Notes under the pieces: model-generated | Seen by the model: the letters and a program-made list of their open reading frames with translations, nothing else | The model's database searches: none | Told to the model about the DNA's origin: nothing | Shown: one piece after another, positions 1 to 8,701 of the stretch | Layout of the letters: each line of letters opens with the position of its first letter | Position numbering within the stretch: the first letter of the stretch is position 1 | Translations under genes and position numbers: made by a program | NCBI RefSeq assembly: GCF_050587365.1 | Contig: NZ_JBOBFV010000002.1 | Span: forward strand, 186,001 to 250,000 | From: Plantibacter auratus | GTDB taxonomy: Bacteria; Actinomycetota; Actinomycetes; Actinomycetales; Microbacteriaceae | Length of the DNA stretch: 64,000 bases | Direction of reading: 5' to 3'

Positions 1-14
1 GACCCTGTTTCCCG

Positions 15-100
15 GTTCACAATTCAGGAGCGCCTCGGCGCGTCCCCGCCGACACGCACGGTGCGAGGGCGCCACGCCCGGGCGCTCCTGAATTGTGAAC
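15..100. repeat. Palindromic intergenic repeat, family R1
   Basis: Two perfect 20-base inverted arms, 15-34 (gttcacaattcaggagcgcc) and 81-100, enclose a 46-base GC-rich centre. The same arm theme recurs twice at 56.08-56.27 kb. It lies upstream of the threonine aldolase gene and has no coding content I can support. A REP-like or MITE-like non-coding element is the simplest reading. Confidence 0.75.
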
Positions 101-181
101 ATGCCCGACGGCGACCCGAGCACGCAGGAAGTCGGCCCGCGATGCACGGAAGCTGCGTGTGGCATGCGCGAGGATGGATCA

Positions 182-1273
182 GTGACCGACTCTCTGCATG
201 ACACCAGCATCCGTGGCTTCGCCTCCGACAACTACTCCGGCGTCCACCCCGAGATCCTCGACGCCCTCGCGGCGGCCAACGGCGGCCACCAGATCGCCTA
301 CGGCGAGGACGACTACACCCGTCGGCTGCACGAGGTCTTCGCCGATCACTTCGGCCGCGACGTCGCCGTGTTCCCCGTCTTCAACGGCACCGGCGCGAAC
401 GTCGTCGGTCTGCAGTCCATGCTCCCGCGCTGGGGTGCCGTCATCTCGGCGTCGACCGCGCACATCAACTCCGACGAGGGCGGCGCGCCGGAGCGGGTCG
501 GTGGCATCAAGCTCCTGACGGTCGACGCCCCCGACGGCAAGCTCACGCCCGACCTCATCGACCGCGAAGCGTGGGGCTGGGGCGACGAGCACCGTGCACA
601 GCCGCTCGTCGTCTCGATCACGCAGACCACCGAGCTCGGCACCCTGTACACGCCCGAGGAGATCCGCGCGATCGCCGACCACGCGCACGGTCACGGCATG
701 AAACTGCACCTCGACGGCGCCCGCATCGCCAACGCCGCAGCAGCCCTCGGCGTCCCACTGCGCGCGTTCACCGCCGATGCCGGCGTCGACGTGCTGTCCT
801 TCGGTGGGACGAAGAACGGACTCATGTTCGGCGAGGCCATCGTCGTCCTCGAACCGTCGGCGTCGGAGGGCCTCGTCTACCTCCGGAAGCTCAACATGCA
901 GCTGGCGTCGAAGATGCGCTTCGGTGCGGCGCAGCTCATCGCCCTGCTCGAGCCGGCGGCCGACGGTGGCGACGGGCTCTGGCTCCGCTCCGCGACCCAC
1001 GCCAATGCGATGGCCGCGCGCCTCCGCACCTCCCTCGAGGCCCTCATCGCCGCCGGCGAGGCACCGGGACTCGGCTTCAGCCAGCCGACCCAGGCCAACG
1101 CGGTGTTCGCGACCCTGCCAGCGGGCGTCCCCGACCGCTTGCGCGAACGCTTCCGCTTCTACGACTGGGACGCCGCGAAGGGCGAGGTCCGCTGGATGTG
1201 CTCGTTCGACACCACGGAGGACGACATCGACGCATTCGTCGCCGCGATCCGCGAGGAACTCGCCCGCGCGTAG
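182..1273 (+). CDS. Low-specificity L-threonine aldolase family protein (PLP)
   Basis: A 363-residue beta-eliminating lyase of the threonine aldolase / aromatic amino acid lyase superfamily (fold type I PLP enzyme). It probably cleaves L-threonine or L-allo-threonine to glycine and acetaldehyde in the cytoplasm. The N-terminal RGFASDNYSGVHPEIL is typical of the family. Other visible motifs are YGEDDYTRRL, the LHLDGARIANAA segment that holds the PLP-contacting Asp, and SFGGTKNG with the Schiff-base lysine. I chose GTG at 182 because a GAGG purine tract lies just upstream and homology starts there. An in-frame ATG at 95 would add 29 residues unlike the family. The neighbouring threonine synthase suggests a threonine metabolism pair, but the two genes need not be co-regulated. 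Substrate stereospecificity cannot be read from sequence. Confidence 0.9.
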   Translation: MTDSLHDTSIRGFASDNYSGVHPEILDALAAANGGHQIAYGEDDYTRRLHEVFADHFGRDVAVFPVFNGTGANVVGLQSMLPRWGAVISASTAHINSDEGGAPERVGGIKLLTVDAPDGKLTPDLIDREAWGWGDEHRAQPLVVSITQTTELGTLYTPEEIRAIADHAHGHGMKLHLDGARIANAAAALGVPLRAFTADAGVDVLSFGGTKNGLMFGEAIVVLEPSASEGLVYLRKLNMQLASKMRFGAAQLIALLEPAADGGDGLWLRSATHANAMAARLRTSLEALIAAGEAPGLGFSQPTQANAVFATLPAGVPDRLRERFRFYDWDAAKGEVRWMCSFDTTEDDIDAFVAAIREELARA

Positions 1274-1365
1274 CGGCCGGTCACGATGACGGCGGGCCTC
1301 TGCGCGTCGACCCCCGATATGGCAAGGTTGGAGATCGGGCTTCCAACCGGATGAGAGAGACGGTC

Positions 1366-2811
1366 ATGCACTATCAGTCGACGCGGGGCCACGATCTGCC
1401 CCAGCACTTCTCGGACATCCTCCTCGGCGGGCTCGCCCCGGACGGCGGCCTGTACCTCCCGGCCGAGTACCCGCAGCTGACCGCTGACGAGCTCGAGTCG
1501 TGGCGCGAGCTGTCCTATGCCGACCTCGCGTTCGCCGTGCTGTCGAAGTTCGCCGACGACATCCCCGCAGCCGACCTCCAGGACATCACCCGTCGCACCT
1601 ACACCGCCGAGGTCTACTCGAACGGCCGCGCAGGCGACGACGCGTCCCTCATCACCCCACTCCGCACCCTGGGTCACGAGGGCGACACGGAGCTGCAGCT
1701 CCTCGGCCTCTCGAACGGCCCGACGCTCGCCTTCAAGGACATGGCGATGCAGTTGCTCGGCAACCTCTTCGAGTACACACTCGCGAAGAGCGGCGACGAG
1801 CTCAACATCCTCGGCGCGACGTCCGGCGACACCGGGAGCGCGGCCGAGCACGCCATGCGCGGCAAGACCGGCATCCGGGTCATCATGCTGAGCCCGCACG
1901 GCCGCATGAGCAGCTTCCAGCGTGCGCAGATGTTCAGTCTCCAGGACGACAACATCGTGAACCTCGCCGTCGAGGGCAACTTCGACGACTGCCAGGACAT
2001 CGTGAAGGCCGTCTCGAAGGATGCTCCGTTCAAGGCGCTCCACGCCGTCGGCACGGTCAATTCGATCAACTGGGCCCGCGTCGTCGCGCAGGTCGTGTAC
2101 TACGTGCACGGCTGGCTGCTCGCGACCGACGGTCCGGGCCAGAAGGTGTCGTTCTCGGTGCCGTCAGGCAACTTCGGCAACGTCTGCGCCGGGCACATCG
2201 CCCGCTCCATGGGGCTCCCGATCGACCAGCTCGTCGTCGCGACGAACGAGAACGACGTCCTCGACGAGTTCTTCCGCACGGGCGTGTACCGCCCGCGTTC
2301 GGCGGCCGAGACGCACCACACCTCCAGCCCGAGCATGGACATCTCGAAGGCGTCGAACTTCGAGCGCTTCCTCTACGACCTCGTCGGTCAGGACGCGACC
2401 CGCCTCGGTGAGCTGTTCCGGTCCCTCGACGAGGAGGGCGGGTTCGACCTCTCCGGGACGCCCGAGTTCGAGCGGATCAGCGAGTTCGGCTTCGTCTCCG
2501 GTCGCAGCACGCACGCCGACCGCGTCGCCACCATCCGCGACGTGCACGAGCGCTACGGCGTCACGATCGACCCGCACACCGCCGACGGCGTCACGGTCGC
2601 CCGCCGCCACCTGCGCGAGGGCGTCCCGATGCTCGTCCTCGAGACCGCGCTGCCGGCGAAGTTCGCCGAGATCGTCCGCGAGGCGCTCGGCGAGGAACCG
2701 GAGCGACCCGAGGCGTTCGAAGGCATCGAGGGGCTCGAACAGCGCTTCGAGATCGTGCCGGCCGACGTCGACCGCATCAAGGCGATCATCGTGGAGCACA
2801 CCGGCCGCTGA
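1366..2811 (+). CDS. thrC: Threonine synthase
   Basis: Threonine synthase, 481 residues, converts O-phospho-L-homoserine to L-threonine with PLP. It is the long ThrC type found in fungi and many bacteria. Diagnostic segments are the start MHYQSTRG, GLAPDGGLYLP, the PLP-lysine motif GPTLAFKDMAMQLL, and GATSGDTGSAAEHAMRG, which binds the cofactor phosphate. SVPSGNFGNVCAGHIA and the TADGVTVA segment follow. ATG 1366 is chosen because family members begin M-x-Y-x-STRG. ATG 1351 is also in frame and would add five residues (MRETV). No hom or thrB gene adjoins it, so the pathway is dispersed. Confidence 0.95.
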   Translation: MHYQSTRGHDLPQHFSDILLGGLAPDGGLYLPAEYPQLTADELESWRELSYADLAFAVLSKFADDIPAADLQDITRRTYTAEVYSNGRAGDDASLITPLRTLGHEGDTELQLLGLSNGPTLAFKDMAMQLLGNLFEYTLAKSGDELNILGATSGDTGSAAEHAMRGKTGIRVIMLSPHGRMSSFQRAQMFSLQDDNIVNLAVEGNFDDCQDIVKAVSKDAPFKALHAVGTVNSINWARVVAQVVYYVHGWLLATDGPGQKVSFSVPSGNFGNVCAGHIARSMGLPIDQLVVATNENDVLDEFFRTGVYRPRSAAETHHTSSPSMDISKASNFERFLYDLVGQDATRLGELFRSLDEEGGFDLSGTPEFERISEFGFVSGRSTHADRVATIRDVHERYGVTIDPHTADGVTVARRHLREGVPMLVLETALPAKFAEIVREALGEEPERPEAFEGIEGLEQRFEIVPADVDRIKAIIVEHTGR

Positions 2812-2818
2812 CCCACCC

Positions 2819-2880
2819 CGGTCCCTGAGCCTGCCCTGGTCCCTGAGCCTGTCCCGGTCCCTGAGCCTGTCGAAGGGCAC
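2819..2880 (+). repeat. Three tandem copies of the TCCCTGAGCCTGTCGAAGGG repeat
   Basis: Three successive copies of ggtccctgagcctg follow the thrC stop; only the last carries the full gtcgaaggg tail. It is the same element seen at 3340-3490, 39076-39174 and 59268-59335. It may sit in the thrC mRNA 3' end. Function unknown; such elements are common in intergenic DNA of high-GC bacteria. Confidence 0.8.
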
Positions 2881-2988
2881 CGCGCTGTCGACACCGCGTC
2901 GGGTCCGGCGGGGAGCACGGAGGATAGGCGTCCGGCGTCCCTGAGCCAAGCCCCCGCGACGTCTCGGCGTCCGGCCTACGCTGCCGTC

Positions 2989-3333
2989 ATGAGCAATCCC
3001 ATGGATCCAGCAGCAGCAGACGCCCAACGCGAAGCCCTCGCCCACGGCGGCCCGGGCGCCCAGGCACACGTGCCCGGCGAGGACCAGACCGACAGCTCGG
3101 TCGGCGGTGTCGTGCCCGACGGCGGTGCGGTCGACCGCTCGGCCGACGACGCGGCCCCCGGTGACGGCGGCCTGAGCAACGCCGGCGACGGCGTCGGTGG
3201 TGACGACGTCGTCGGCGACGCGGGTCTGGACGACGACTCGGACACCGAGGACGCCGTCGAGGACCTCGACGACCAGGACGACCTCGCCGACCGCGCTCCC
3301 GTCGGCGACAGCTTCGGCGAGGGCCCGGAGTAG
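2989..3333 (+). CDS. Acidic low-complexity protein of unknown function
   Basis: A predicted 114-residue protein that is extremely rich in Asp, Gly and Ala. Its C-terminal half is dominated by runs such as DDDSDTEDAVEDLDDQDDL. I see no domain, signal peptide or membrane segment, and the composition predicts a disordered protein. It has an ATG and codon bias like its neighbours but no strong ribosome-binding site. I do not recognise it. Short acidic proteins of this sort are often annotated as conserved hypotheticals in Microbacteriaceae. The ORF is probably real because the reverse frames give no better candidate. Confidence 0.55.
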   Translation: MSNPMDPAAADAQREALAHGGPGAQAHVPGEDQTDSSVGGVVPDGGAVDRSADDAAPGDGGLSNAGDGVGGDDVVGDAGLDDDSDTEDAVEDLDDQDDLADRAPVGDSFGEGPE

Positions 3334-3339
3334 CGCTCC

Positions 3340-3491
3340 GGTCCCTGAGCCTGTCGAAGGGCGCTCCCGCTCAAGTCACTCCGGGCCCCGAGCCTGTCGA
3401 AGGGCACTCCCGCTCAAGTCACTCCGGGCCCCGAGCCTGTCGAAGGGCACTCCCGCTCAAGTCACTCCGGTCCCTGAGCCTGTCGAAGGGC
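3340..3491 (+). repeat. Tandem repeat, four units with exact 43-bp period
   Basis: The word agcctgtcgaaggg recurs at 3348, 3391, 3434 and 3477, an exact 43-base period. Each unit combines the CCTGAGCCTGTCGAAGGG element with a gctcccgctcaagtcactcc spacer, and the spacer is identical between copies. It lies between the 3' ends of two convergent genes. Identical spacers rule out a CRISPR array; it looks like local tandem duplication of the dispersed repeat. Confidence 0.9.
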
Positions 3492-3493
3492 AC

Positions 3494-4435
3494 TCAGGGG
3501 ACGAGGATGAGCTTCCCGCTCGGGTGACCCGACTCGCTCTCGCGGTGCGCATCGGCGGCCTCAGCGAGGGGCCGGACCGTCCCGAGCTCGAAGCTGAAGC
3601 GTCCCTGTTCGACGAGGGACGCGACCGCCGGGATCGCCTCCGCCCGCCAGGCCTGCTCCTGCGCCGTGAGCGGAAGCGGGTTGCCGCCTGACCATGCCTG
3701 GATCCCGAGGTCGGCCGCCTTCGCGCCGACGACGATCGTGCCGATGTGCTGCCGGTCCTCGACCAGCTCGAACGAGGCCTCGAGCGCCTCGTCGGTGCCG
3801 ACGGCGTCGAGCACGCGGTCGACACCCTGCGGGACCGCCTTCTGCACGCGCTCGACGAGCCCGGGACCGTAGGTGACGGGGATCGCCCCGAGCTCCCGCA
3901 GCCGTGCGTGGTTCCCCTCGCTCGCGGTGGCGACGACGGTCGCTCCCCACGCCACGGCGAATTGCACGGCGGCGTGCCCCACCGAGCCCGATCCGCCGTG
4001 GATCAGGAGGGTCGTCTCCTCGGTCACGCCGAGCGACCGGAGCGCCTGGTAGGCCGTGCTCACGGGGATGCCGATCGCCGCCGCCTCCTCGAAGGAGATG
4101 GCCGCCGGTTTGCGGATGATCTGGTCGGGCGTGACGACGACGTGGGTCGCGTACGTCCCGGAGGCGTTGACGACGACGACCTCGTCGCCGATCGACCAGC
4201 CCTCGACCCCGTCGCCGACTTCGACGACGACGCCCGCGCCGTCGCTCCCGACGCGTCGGGTGCCCTGCAGCTCGCCGCCGCGGACACCGCTGCGGAGCTT
4301 CCAGTCGATCGGGTTCACGCCCGCGGCGCGCACCTCGACGACGAGTTCGCCGTGGCCCGCCTGAGGCGTCGGCACCTCGACGAGCTCGAGGACGTCGGCC
4401 GGGCCGAGCTCCTGGTACTGGATGACGGTCGCCAT
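3494..4435 (-). CDS. NADPH:quinone reductase-like oxidoreductase (zinc-independent MDR)
   Basis: A 313-residue member of the medium-chain dehydrogenase/reductase superfamily, quinone oxidoreductase branch. It probably reduces a quinone or enone with NADPH in the cytoplasm. It starts MATVIQYQELGPADVLEL. It has the catalytic-domain phrase AAGVNPIDWKLRSG and the nucleotide-binding segment IHGGSGSVGHAAVQFA at about residue 145. The structural and catalytic zinc ligands of alcohol dehydrogenases are absent. ATG 4435 has an AAGGGA ribosome-binding site six bases upstream. An upstream in-frame start at 4657 would add 74 residues unrelated to the family. The substrate is not predictable. Confidence 0.88.
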   Translation of the reverse strand: MATVIQYQELGPADVLELVEVPTPQAGHGELVVEVRAAGVNPIDWKLRSGVRGGELQGTRRVGSDGAGVVVEVGDGVEGWSIGDEVVVVNASGTYATHVVVTPDQIIRKPAAISFEEAAAIGIPVSTAYQALRSLGVTEETTLLIHGGSGSVGHAAVQFAVAWGATVVATASEGNHARLRELGAIPVTYGPGLVERVQKAVPQGVDRVLDAVGTDEALEASFELVEDRQHIGTIVVGAKAADLGIQAWSGGNPLPLTAQEQAWRAEAIPAVASLVEQGRFSFELGTVRPLAEAADAHRESESGHPSGKLILVP

Positions 4436-4610
4436 GTCGTTCCCTTCTCGAGGCGCGCCGTGCGCGCTCCTGATCGACGTCCGCCGCGCATCGCGACGGC
4501 CCTTCGAGGCTACTCCCGACGCTCCTCCACAGCCCCTCGGAACCTCCGGACCATGACGCTGCATGACCCGCGGATGGCACCGGCCCCGGCCTCCCGCGTA
4601 GCGTTGCAGC

Positions 4611-6707
4611 ATGCCTCCCACTGATGGATCGACGTCCGCAGCGCCCGCCGCCACCATCGCGAACCTCCTCGCCGAGACCCGCAGCTACGCCCCACCGGCC
4701 GACCTCGCCCAGACGGCGAACGTCGGCCCGGAGGAATGGGCTCGCGCGGCCGCCGACCCCGTGGCGTTCTGGGAGGAGCAGGCCCGACGCCTCGACTGGG
4801 TCACCCCGTGGGAGACGGCTCACACCTGGGACCCGGCCCGGCCGGTCGAGGGGTCCGACCCGTCGGACCCCGAGCCCGAACTCACCGTCCCCGCCGCCAC
4901 CTGGTTCGCCGGGGGAACGCTCAACGTGGCGGTCAACTGCGTCGACCGGCACGTCGACGCCGGACGAGGCGACAAAGTGGCCCTCCACTTCGAGGGAGAG
5001 CCGGGCGACCGCCGCTCCATCACCTACGCCGAGTTGCAGCGCGAGGTCGCGAAGGCGGCCAACGCCCTGACGGCACTCGGCATCGGCCAGGGCGACCGCG
5101 TCGTCATCTACCTGCCGGTCATCCCCGAGACGGTCATCGCCACCCTCGCCGTCGCCCGCATCGGCGCCATCCACTCCCTCGTGTTCGGTGGGTTCTCTGC
5201 CGAGGCGCTGCGCTTCCGCGTGGAGGACACCGAGGCCAAGCTGCTCATCACCACCGACGGCCAGTACCGCCGGGGTACGGCCGTGCCGGTCAAGCAGAAC
5301 GCCGACGCCGCGGTCGACGGCGTGCCGTCCGTCGAGCACGTGCTCGTCGTCGCACGCACGGGCGACGAGACGCCGAACGTGCCGTGGACCCCCGGTCGCG
5401 ACGTCTGGTGGCACGACACCGTGGGTGTCGCCGCCGACACCCACGAGGCCGAGGCGTTCGACGCGGAGAACCCGCTCTTCATCATCTACACGAGCGGCAC
5501 CACCGGGAAGCCCAAGGGACTCGTCCACACGTCAGGTGGCTACCTCACGCAGGCGTCCTGGACCCACTGGGCGATCTTCGACGCCAAGGACGACGACGTC
5601 CACTGGTGCACCGCCGACCTCGCCTGGGTCACCGCGCACACCTATGAGATCTACGGTCCGCTCTCGAACGGGCTCACCCAGGTGATCTATGAGGGCACGC
5701 CGAACACCCCGCACCAGGCACGGCACTTCGAGATCATCGAGCGTTACGGCGTGACGACGTACTACACGGCGCCCACGCTCATCCGGACCCTCATGACGTG
5801 GTTCCCCGAGGGGCCGCCCGCCGAGTACGACCTCTCGACCCTCCGGCTCCTCGGTACCGTCGGCGAGGCGATCAACCCCGAGGCCTGGATGTGGTTCCGC
5901 GAGCGCATCGGGCGCGGCGAGACCCCGGTCGTCGACACCTGGTGGCAGTCGGAGACAGGGTCGGCCGTCATCGCGCCGCTCCCCGGCGCGACCACGATCA
6001 AGCCGGGTTCCGGCAGTCGCGCACTCCCCGGCCTGGAGGCGCTGGTCGTCGACGAGGACGGCGAGACGGTGCCGTACGGATCCGGCGGGTATCTGGTCGT
6101 CAGCCGCTTCGGGCCGTCGCTCGCGCGCACGGTCTGGGGCAACCCGGAGCGCTACCGCGACTCGTACTGGGCGAAGTACTGGAAGCAGGGCTACTTCTTC
6201 TCCGGCGACGGCGCCAAGTGGGACGAGGACGGCGACATCTGGGTCCTCGGGCGCGTCGACGACGTCATCAACGTCTCGGGCCACCGCCTGTCGACCATCG
6301 AGATCGAGTCGGCCCTCGTGTCGCATCCCCACGTGGGCGAGGCCGGCGTGGTCGGCGTGCACGACCCGATCACGGGGAGCGCGATCGCCGCGTTCGTCAT
6401 CCCGTCCTCGCGATCCCACGGTCCGGAGGCCGACGGCGAGGCGTACTGGTTGGAGCGCTCCGCGGCACTCCGCGAGGCACTGCGCTCCCACGTGGCGAAC
6501 GAGATCGGCCCGATCGCGAAGCCCCGCGACGTCTTCGTGGTCCCGGACCTCCCGAAGACCCGCTCGGGGAAGATCATGCGGCGTCTGCTCGGCGACATCG
6601 TCGACCAGCGGCCCCTCGGCGACACGACGTCGCTGCAGGACGAAGCGGCCCCGCACCGGATCGCGGAGATCGTCACTGCTGCACGGACCCCTCATGCCCG
6701 GGAATAG
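4611..6707 (+). CDS. acs: Acetyl-CoA synthetase (AMP-forming)
   Basis: A 698-residue AMP-forming acyl-CoA synthetase, close to acetyl-CoA synthetase, which activates acetate to acetyl-CoA via acetyl-AMP. The N-terminal cap WxxPxxTxxW-like region (DWVTPWETAHTW) comes first. It is followed by the P-loop-like motif IIYTSGTTGKPKG, the segment DTWWQSETGS with the tryptophan typical of acetate specificity, and the hinge region FSGDGAKWDEDGDIWVLGRVDDVINVSGHR. Near the C terminus, PKTRSGKIMRRLL carries the lysine that is acetylated in this family. It is about 45 residues longer than typical Acs, mostly at the N terminus. It is transcribed divergently from the oxidoreductase. Propionate as a substrate cannot be excluded. 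Confidence 0.93.
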   Translation: MPPTDGSTSAAPAATIANLLAETRSYAPPADLAQTANVGPEEWARAAADPVAFWEEQARRLDWVTPWETAHTWDPARPVEGSDPSDPEPELTVPAATWFAGGTLNVAVNCVDRHVDAGRGDKVALHFEGEPGDRRSITYAELQREVAKAANALTALGIGQGDRVVIYLPVIPETVIATLAVARIGAIHSLVFGGFSAEALRFRVEDTEAKLLITTDGQYRRGTAVPVKQNADAAVDGVPSVEHVLVVARTGDETPNVPWTPGRDVWWHDTVGVAADTHEAEAFDAENPLFIIYTSGTTGKPKGLVHTSGGYLTQASWTHWAIFDAKDDDVHWCTADLAWVTAHTYEIYGPLSNGLTQVIYEGTPNTPHQARHFEIIERYGVTTYYTAPTLIRTLMTWFPEGPPAEYDLSTLRLLGTVGEAINPEAWMWFRERIGRGETPVVDTWWQSETGSAVIAPLPGATTIKPGSGSRALPGLEALVVDEDGETVPYGSGGYLVVSRFGPSLARTVWGNPERYRDSYWAKYWKQGYFFSGDGAKWDEDGDIWVLGRVDDVINVSGHRLSTIEIESALVSHPHVGEAGVVGVHDPITGSAIAAFVIPSSRSHGPEADGEAYWLERSAALREALRSHVANEIGPIAKPRDVFVVPDLPKTRSGKIMRRLLGDIVDQRPLGDTTSLQDEAAPHRIAEIVTAARTPHARE

Positions 6708-6787
6708 CGCCCCGATCGATGCAGTTGCATCCATCGTCAACGGCGACGCAACCTCTGTCCACTTCCCTTGTTTCGCTTGGAGACCGC

Positions 6788-7369
6788 ATGTCCATCGTCA
6801 CCCGTACCGCCCAGACCGACGCCCCCATCCTCGACGTCCTCGCCGACCGTTGGAGCCCCCGCGCCTTCGTGAGCGAGCCCGTCGCCGCAGCGAAGATGGC
6901 TTCGGCCCTGGAAGCCGCGCGTTGGTCGCCGAGCGCCAACAACGTGCAGCCCTGGCGGTTCATCGTCGGCACCAAGGGGACCGCCACGTTCGACACGATC
7001 GCTGAGCAGCTGGTGGCCTTCAACCGTGGTTGGGCCGCTCAGGCCGGCGCGCTCATCGTCGCCGTCGCCGAGACGCTCGACGACGAGGGCAACGAGCGCC
7101 CCTGGGCCATCTACGACCTCGGCCAGGCGATGGCGCACCTGAGCATCCAGGCCCACAGCGACGGTCTCTTCGCGCACCAGATGGCCGGCTTCTCCGCCGA
7201 CGGCATCCGGGAGGCGTTCTCACTGCCGGACGGCCTCGTGCCGTTCACCGTCACCGCGCTCGGCGAGCTCGGCGAACCCGAGCTCCTGCCCGAGGGCATG
7301 CTCCGCGACCGCGAGACCGCTCCGCGTGAGCGCCGTCCCCTCGCCGACCTCGTGATCGTCCAGGAGTAG
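6788..7369 (+). CDS. Nitroreductase family FMN oxidoreductase
   Basis: A 193-residue FMN-dependent nitroreductase-fold enzyme, cytoplasmic. The FMN-binding residues sit in DRWSPRAF near residue 20 and in AARWSPSANNVQPWRF near residue 50. The C-terminal GELGEPELLPEGM is typical of the subfamily that also includes malonic semialdehyde reductase-like proteins. ATG 6788 starts the conserved sequence; longer in-frame reading upstream is only the shadow of acs. It lies 80 bases after acs, with no evidence that they are co-transcribed. The physiological substrate is unknown. Confidence 0.88.
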   Translation: MSIVTRTAQTDAPILDVLADRWSPRAFVSEPVAAAKMASALEAARWSPSANNVQPWRFIVGTKGTATFDTIAEQLVAFNRGWAAQAGALIVAVAETLDDEGNERPWAIYDLGQAMAHLSIQAHSDGLFAHQMAGFSADGIREAFSLPDGLVPFTVTALGELGEPELLPEGMLRDRETAPRERRPLADLVIVQE

Positions 7370-7389
7370 TCCGCTCGGTTCCTGCACCA

Positions 7390-7432
7390 CCACGCTGCGC
7401 AGTCCGGTCCGCCGGGCTGCGCAGTCGTGGTT
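7390..7432. terminator. Bidirectional terminator hairpin between convergent genes
   Basis: Near-perfect inverted arms accacgctgcgcagtccgg (7390-7408) and its complement (7413-7432) form a stem of about 19 pairs with a very short loop. It lies between the nitroreductase stop and the 3' end of the next gene on the opposite strand. There is no clear U tract, as is usual for high-GC actinobacteria. Confidence 0.7.
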
Positions 7433-7440
7433 CGCGGGGC

Positions 7441-7848
7441 TCATCCGTCATCGCTCGGGCTAGGCCGGTGACGACACAGTCCAATGGCCGACACGATGAA
7501 CAACGCAGTCAAGGCTGCTCCCACGCATGATCGCACGATGAGTTCTCCAGTCGCGCCCCAGTGGGCCCCGTAGACGATGATGCTGACCGTCGCGAGACCG
7601 GCGAGCAGGGCAGCGAGAGCGCTCATCGAAGCTCGTTCAGTCAGACGCCACCAATCGCGCGACGTATCCGGCTCCGTTGCACCGCGTGACTGGCGTGCTA
7701 TCGCCCATACGCCGACCCCTTGGAACACCGCGACCACGGAGCCGCCGTCCGCCGTTCCAAACTGAACTGGCGCAGCCAGGAGACCGACGACGAGGCACAC
7801 TCGCATCAACCGCGAGCGTATCCTCACATGCTCAATCCTCTTGCACAT
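7441..7848 (-). CDS. Small membrane protein of unknown function
   Basis: A predicted 135-residue protein with about four hydrophobic segments: RVCLVVGLLAAPVQFG, GSVVAVFQGVGVWAIA, ASMSALAALLAGLATVSIIVYGAHW and VGAALTALFIVSAIGL. I recognise no family. The start is uncertain. ATG 7848 gives MCKRIEHVRIRSRL, but an AGAGG nine bases before an internal GTG could favour a start seven codons later. A TTG at 7899 would give 152 residues. The 5' flank (about 7846-7885) is AT-rich for this genome and probably holds the promoter. Base composition is a little lower in GC than in neighbours. Confidence 0.6.
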   Translation of the reverse strand: MCKRIEHVRIRSRLMRVCLVVGLLAAPVQFGTADGGSVVAVFQGVGVWAIARQSRGATEPDTSRDWWRLTERASMSALAALLAGLATVSIIVYGAHWGATGELIVRSCVGAALTALFIVSAIGLCRHRPSPSDDG

Positions 7849-7957
7849 ATGAAATATCTGAGCATATCTCGATCTGCGACCGACAACTCGATCGGTCAAG
7901 GACCAGTGACGGTCGAGGAGTCCGCCCCCGTCCGCTCAAGGCAGGCGGACATCCAAC

Positions 7958-7972
7958 CGCCTGTCGAAGGGC
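7958..7972 (+). repeat. Degenerate solo copy of the CCTGTCGAAGGG repeat
   Basis: gcctgtcgaagggc (7959-7972) is the conserved half of the dispersed CCCTGAGCCTGTCGAAGGG element. It lies between two minus-strand genes, next to a short inverted repeat gtccgc...gcggac. Confidence 0.5.
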
Positions 7973-7987
7973 GTGTCCGTCGCGCCG

Positions 7988-8641
7988 CTACAGCCCCGCG
8001 ACGAGGTTGATGACGGTCGCGAGGATCACGGAGCCGAAGAGGTACGACAGCAGGGTGTGCTTGAGGACGGTGCGGCGCAGCTCGCTGGACCGCAGCGTCG
8101 TGTCGGAGACCTGGTAGGTCATGCCGAGGTCGAAGGAGAGGTAGGCGAAGTCGCTGTACTGCGGCGCCTCCTCCTGGTTGAAGTCGATGCCGCCCTCCGG
8201 CGCCGCGAAGTACATGCGCGCGTACCGCAGGGTGTAGATCGTGTGGATGAGCGCCCAGGAGAGCGCCACGCTCACGACCGCGAACCCGGCGAGCACGCCC
8301 TGCTCGACCCCGGAGGACGCCCTCGCCTGCAGGATGACGACACTCAGGGCCACGAGGCTCCCGACACTCGCGAGCACGATGAGCACCTCGCTGGTCGTCC
8401 GCCCGGGCTCCTCCGAGGTCGCGTGTTCGCGCGTCCGCTCCGGGCCCATCCGCCAGATGCGGATCCAGAGGGAACCGACGAAGACCACGCACGTGGTCCC
8501 CCAACCGGCGAGGATCGCACCCGCCCAGAACCAGTTCAGGCCGACGATCACGCCCACGGCGACACCGACGAGGGCGGAGACGGTCAACCGGAGCTTCGCG
8601 CCGTGCCGCACCATGATCGTTCCGGACGTCGATGAGCTCAC
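7988..8641 (-). CDS. DUF1345 family membrane protein
   Basis: A 217-residue integral membrane protein with four or five predicted membrane segments. The phrases HTIYTLRYARMYF and YSDFAYLSFDLGMTYQVSDTTLRSSELRRTVLKHTLLSYLFGSVILA match the DUF1345 family. Family function is unknown; members are small inner-membrane proteins, and I infer no activity. The ATG at 8641 gives MSSSTSGTIMV. A second possible start is ATG at the tenth codon. It is followed by the short element at 7958 and then an unrelated small membrane protein. Confidence 0.82.
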   Translation of the reverse strand: MSSSTSGTIMVRHGAKLRLTVSALVGVAVGVIVGLNWFWAGAILAGWGTTCVVFVGSLWIRIWRMGPERTREHATSEEPGRTTSEVLIVLASVGSLVALSVVILQARASSGVEQGVLAGFAVVSVALSWALIHTIYTLRYARMYFAAPEGGIDFNQEEAPQYSDFAYLSFDLGMTYQVSDTTLRSSELRRTVLKHTLLSYLFGSVILATVINLVAGL

Positions 8642-8701
8642 GAGCTGATCGTGGCACCGTCCGCGGAGCGCGTGACGCAGACTCGCGGCCGACGCCGCAC
8701 C

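Noticed and set aside
3340..3491. Tandem array as a CRISPR
   Set aside because: The units and the inter-unit sequences are identical, with no unique spacers, and no cas genes are near. It is a simple tandem repeat.
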